Source of the DNA: Candidatus Cacconaster stercorequi
Lineage (GTDB): Bacteria > Bacillota > Clostridia > Oscillospirales > Oscillospiraceae
DNA: 64,000 nucleotides
Direction: 5' to 3'
Assembly: GCA_018064925.1 (NCBI GenBank)
Contig: JAGHUH010000013.1
Span: 124,001-188,000 of the forward strand
The position numbers and the translations under genes are program-made. The notes beneath the pieces were generated by a model. That model worked only from the letters and a program-made list of their open reading frames with translations, was not told the origin of the DNA and did not search any database. Shown here one piece after another: positions 61,801 to 64,000 of this stretch (the stretch's first letter is position 1; each line of letters starts with the position of its first letter).

Positions 61801-62013
61801 TTCTTTTCCGATCTGATCGGTATACAAAGCCACGCGACCCGATTCATCCGGAACAAACAGCTTGTGGATCAGGTTTTTGTATTGGCGGGCAGCTTCAATC
61901 AACTCTGGCGTGGAATGGGAAGAGGTGACCATTCCCTCCAGGGTATCAGCAAATTCCATGATGGAAGAAGGATGATCATAAAATTTCGTAAAAATGGCAT
62001 CATTAATATCCAT
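58834..62013 (-). CDS. Calpain-family (C2) cysteine protease, large cytosolic-type protein
   Basis: A 1059-residue protein. Start ATG 62013 (MDINDA) with AAGGAG nine bases upstream. Seen: a mostly alpha-helical N-terminal part (1-300), then a calpain-like core with the nucleophile C397 in LLGDCYALAGL, H739 in GTHAYSIIGAYK and N762 in RIRNPWGN. The Cys-His gap of about 340 residues is about twice that of animal calpains, implying an insertion of about 180 residues between subdomains. The C-terminal 270 residues are helical and charged. No signal peptide, TM or sorting motif: it acts in the cytosol, or is exported by a non-Sec route. No inhibitor or Ca-binding EF-hand is obvious. Divergent from a PH-domain-like gene. 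Substrates are unknown. Confidence 0.8.
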   Translation of the reverse strand: MDINDAIFTKFYDHPSSIMEFADTLEGMVTSSHSTPELIEAARQYKNLIHKLFVPDESGRVALYTDQIGKEILACQENLEMHFTNPVRMDLISFSSDTFHATKDLVKQNSVSKNPNGISFDAFLKNAIGGQRTLSQYAASEAEKGKILSDVYAVAENEAGYSQYEFRSKVDAQALKDLCLEYKALCGKDPALIRIINKVDQYAALDASASQNYSAEVKLFKQIQADLDEYAQTVLDQQDKLMDEIRSLREEEYEKRKVELITKEAAVDNRMKIHASLTSYFAGLSVGNLTTPVDYIINEKPQPNDPAQQTNLNETERGVLAANSKPYGIYKGNNFTYINGVGVKVGMQHDTESYGIALATATKVGDFFSGSVSAKDIPIFPHEPRMNDIKQMLLGDCYALAGLQDMARLYPQKIKDMIKDNGDGTATVRFFEKRGSTYRPVYVKVDKVQARIGGLISAGADDCLWANIIERAYIISGLHPTMEYDNYHIPVDAALAEKLYNENKDKQLTDEQLTAIAKQCPQIVKDKKLVPWKPTIGSIEGGQENEFLEACFGRDFAATKIYSTPSNDPQQLTWDENNEAYYQKNVADFDKLGPYERLDRLLLSSSGKTAKEYLMDNYRAAQVSRNISKEDYEKICDIWIRKFAEILNRCKSSDNPRLLDNARYKQFLAQLFSDTANATQEDKLVRGLLAPIIDSQMILFNNTKSTKHAIFDRVCDALEKGFPVSAGTPSGATDVAGTHAYSIIGAYKTNDTPPQMYFRIRNPWGNRENNSGVEHTMDQNGKRISKSVSSKDGIFDMEVNQFFRNYDLIAINGSSQLEKTAHNKTLGFDIITKAQEYAYENGQVKQDAYMALLKNSHDMYSALVSTDHFLSNDSPAYRALKKELLTFDETVAMCRGKEMDSVKDALDSLMQKVTDYEKHVYGNSYGDAAAMAKVKPSSRQSKRLKVCETMKKIQESMLSDPQHPREKIEKDFAEKIVQEGISQYKGTAPIDAKSETLHLLSHRAFRSVVNELSAHQMVNADQKLVTGSLKKIRTIIARQGVEKNVDAASLKGAQFKRSI

Positions 62014-62079
62014 GGGAGTCACTCCTTATGCAACAATTCACTATTTGTCATTTCAGGATGAATAGCATCTGAATACCTT

Positions 62080-62088
62080 ATTATATCA
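62080..62088 (-). promoter_or_regulatory. Extended -10 promoter of the calpain-type gene
   Basis: Minus strand TGATATAAT (TATAAT at 62080-62085), about 65 bases before ATG 62013; no good -35. Confidence 0.5.
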
Positions 62089-62147
62089 TATTTTGCAGGG
62101 TATGCACGATTTTTTATGAGATGACGGCGCAGAAAAATCCTGCAACA

Positions 62148-62176
62148 TTGACAACGCAAGAGAACCACAGTATAAT
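62148..62176 (+). promoter_or_regulatory. Consensus sigma-A promoter of the PH-like gene
   Basis: Perfect TTGACA (62148-62153), 17 bases, perfect TATAAT (62171-62176), about 60 bases before ATG 62235. Confidence 0.85.
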
Positions 62177-62234
62177 TTTTTCGTAAATAACCATGCGATA
62201 TATCCACAAAATCATGCGAAAGAGGTGATGCCGA

Positions 62235-62624
62235 ATGGCAATTAATTTTAATAAGGACTCTGTTTTCAATCTCAAACCCATCAAAATTGACGCCGTAAGA
62301 GACGAAGTTCGGGCACTCATGATTGATGGAGAAGAAGCCGTCATGGCATTCAAAACCATCCGCGACCAGCTTGTATTTACCAACAAGCGCATTATTTCTA
62401 TTGATGTTCAGGGACTGACCGGAACGAGAAAGTCCTATACCTCTATGCCTTATTCCAAGATCCTGTTCTTTTCCATTCAGACACCCAGCATTGCCGAGCT
62501 GTTCGTGCCGGATTCTGAATTGGTGATCACATTTGCCAACGGCTTTAATGCAAAGTTTGAATTCAAGGGAGATACGGATATCAGCCAGATTGGCAGAATT
62601 ATTTCGAAATACATTTTGTTATAA
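62235..62624 (+). CDS. Bacterial PH-domain-like protein
   Basis: A 129-residue soluble protein. GAGGTG precedes ATG 62235. Seen: an EAVMAFKTIRDQLVFTNKRIISID core followed by SYTSMPYSKILFFSIQTPS and ELVITFANG, the strand pattern and TNKRII signature of bacterial PH-like domains (YokE/YvbH type), about 100 residues with a C-terminal helix. No TM or signal. Function of these domains is poorly known; it is expressed from a consensus promoter divergent from the calpain-type gene, suggesting a shared context. Confidence 0.8.
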   Translation: MAINFNKDSVFNLKPIKIDAVRDEVRALMIDGEEAVMAFKTIRDQLVFTNKRIISIDVQGLTGTRKSYTSMPYSKILFFSIQTPSIAELFVPDSELVITFANGFNAKFEFKGDTDISQIGRIISKYILL

Positions 62625-62951
62625 TAGCAGCCTTGCTGTGGCATAGATTATCAAAGGATTCATAAGTGCTCGCATCAAAGGCGATATGCCAATGATGCGG
62701 GCAATTGCAAGATGAACTGCTGCATCATAGTAAAAGAAATCCATCAGAGCGACGGGACAGCCCACGCGAAAAGTAATTGGCAAGCAGAAATCTAAGCTGG
62801 ACTGATTCAATGCTCCGGCAGGACACTTAACTCCTGTACGGACTGAGCAAAAAAATTTAAAATGGCTGAAACCTTTTGGAGCCCGGCAATGTATTAATAG
62901 TGCAAAGAAAACATCGCAGATAATAAACTTAACTTGACGGAGGATATCATT
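62625..62951. other. Intergenic region 62625-62951
   Basis: No gene recognised. It contains only a weak hairpin near 62628 and the GGAGG ribosome site of the next gene; no known riboswitch pattern was seen. Confidence 0.5.
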
Positions 62952-64000
62952 ATGGCAAAGAAAGAAAGTAGCTTTCTGGGAGCAAATCAGACAATGGCGT
63001 TTGCCGCAATGGCTTATGAGAAGGAGGCAAACCTCGAAAATCAGCAGGAGCTGCAGAATGCGCTGTATGAGCTGCTGTATCACAGTGCAGAGGTGTACCT
63101 GAGCGATGGCACAGAGCTGAGCCAGTTTGAATCACGCGATAAGATGATGGAGATGATCAGAAGCGAGGCCGCAGCGGGCGAGACGCATCTGTTGGTATGC
63201 GGCGCCAAGAATTCCGATCCCCATATTGTACGATTTAACAAGAACGGTGAGATCACCGGATACACTATCACGAGTGTTCACCCCGATGTTTATTTGAGCG
63301 ACTATGGTCCGGAGGACCTGAAGCCGGAGAATGCACCCCCTGCGCCCAACGGATGGGACAAGTTCGTGAATGGCTTCAAGTCTATTTTCGGCGGCAAAGG
63401 CAAAGTCGTTAAGGATTATGAGGAGTATCAGGCAAAGCGCAATGAATATCTGAGCAAGATGGGGTTCCACCACAACACCGGTACAGTCAAGACGGAAGAA
63501 AAAGTGGAGGATGTGACACTGGATACTGAACCGAAGTACGCCGTTGATGAAAATAACGAGGAGTTAGATGCAGCCGACATGGAGCTGAAGACACTCGCCA
63601 ATCTGGTTCGCCCCGAAAGCCTCGGGTACAAGATCAACAAGGAAGCGGGCGACTGGCTGGCAAAGGGCATGTTCATCGTCGAGGCAATTGATCCCAGAGA
63701 TGAAAGACTGAAGGGTGCGCTGAACGACAGTAGACTCGAAAGAGAATGGGAGCCCTACAGGAAGTTTGCCCAGAAAATCTATGATCTGGGAAAAGAAGAT
63801 AAGACTCTGCGCGATGCACTGGTGGTTATGGGACAGAACGGCAGCCTGGAAAAACTGTACGGTGCGTACAAAAAGCAGTTCAATGACGGTAAGGAGCTGA
63901 ATCTTGAGGGTCTTATGAACGAAGTGGTACGCGGCAAAAATAAGGAAAACCTGGTTAAGCTGCTGAACAATGAGAACATTAACAAGCATGTATCAACACG
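62952..64000 (+). CDS. Unrecognised protein, partial (runs off the window)
   Basis: Open from ATG 62952 (MAKKESSFLGANQ), with GGAGG seven bases upstream, to the last base: 349 full codons, no stop. Composition is normal for a soluble, charged protein rich in Lys, Glu and Asn. No signal peptide or TM is seen. The first 100 residues look alpha/beta (THLLVCGAKNSDPHIVRF and EITGYTITSVHPDVYLS), then a helical, charged part follows (KDYEEYQAKRNEYLSK). No family was recognised. It follows the PH-like gene and its large, non-secreted, charged character resembles the nearby calpain-type protein's helical parts, but no sequence similarity can be claimed. Confidence 0.75.
   Translation, partial: MAKKESSFLGANQTMAFAAMAYEKEANLENQQELQNALYELLYHSAEVYLSDGTELSQFESRDKMMEMIRSEAAAGETHLLVCGAKNSDPHIVRFNKNGEITGYTITSVHPDVYLSDYGPEDLKPENAPPAPNGWDKFVNGFKSIFGGKGKVVKDYEEYQAKRNEYLSKMGFHHNTGTVKTEEKVEDVTLDTEPKYAVDENNEELDAADMELKTLANLVRPESLGYKINKEAGDWLAKGMFIVEAIDPRDERLKGALNDSRLEREWEPYRKFAQKIYDLGKEDKTLRDALVVMGQNGSLEKLYGAYKKQFNDGKELNLEGLMNEVVRGKNKENLVKLLNNENINKHVST

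Noticed and set aside
62625..62951. A riboswitch in the gap before the last gene
   Set aside because: No match to conserved cores of riboswitches I know; the apparent pairings are short and inconsistent.

Overview
The window looks like a chromosomal segment of a low-to-mid GC Gram-positive anaerobe, most likely a Clostridia gut bacterium of the Oscillospiraceae type. The evidence is AGGAGG-type ribosome sites, several textbook sigma-A promoters (TTGACA-N17-TATAAT), LPXTG-type surface proteins with sortases, teichoic-acid type enzymes, an EFR1-type flavodoxin/ferredoxin protein and a LarA racemase. No rRNA, tRNA or CRISPR array was recognised. Most genes are intact; only small decayed fragments of a transposase and of a molybdo-hydroxylase iron-sulfur subunit were seen.

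Left part (1-9.6 kb, mostly minus strand): the 5' part of a glutamate-1-semialdehyde-aminomutase-like gene (cut by the window edge), then an operon read from about 7.66 kb down to 0.88 kb with four ATP-grasp modules on three proteins, a CDP-glycerol glycerophosphotransferase-like enzyme and a TagD-like cytidylyltransferase. This looks like a cell-surface glycerol-phosphate polymer locus. A second surface locus at 19-24 kb holds a membrane acyltransferase and a 1016-residue protein with two more ATP-grasp domains embedded in seven copies of a helical repeat. The acyltransferase promoter shares a 13-base block, including the -35 box, with the ATP-grasp operon promoter.

Middle metabolic part (7.8-31 kb): a flavodoxin-ferredoxin-NmrA fusion; a MarR/DHA2-MFS efflux pair whose operator-like palindrome overlaps the -35 box; a LarA-aminotransferase-polar amino acid ABC transporter operon; a secreted lysozyme-like/FnIII protein; and a LysR-controlled cluster with two CoA-transferases of different families, a short-chain dehydrogenase and a GntP permease, which looks like hydroxy-acid or short-chain fatty-acid metabolism.

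Right part (32-59 kb): two paralogous pilus islands with identical gene order: dedicated signal peptidase I, giant CHAP-containing adhesin, major pilin, class C sortase, minor pilin ending in QTGMLWWPVP, small second sortase. Between them sit a secreted wall-associated protein and a divergent two-component system. The two islands have diverged in informative ways: the first adhesin has an intact VWA MIDAS and eight Cys/His repeats, while the second has a VWA-like domain without MIDAS residues and three repeats; the first major pilin carries zinc-ribbon-like Cys clusters inside a CnaB domain.

Far right (58.8-64 kb): a 1059-residue calpain-type cysteine protease without signal peptide, divergent from a small PH-domain-like protein, followed by an unrecognised gene that runs off the window.
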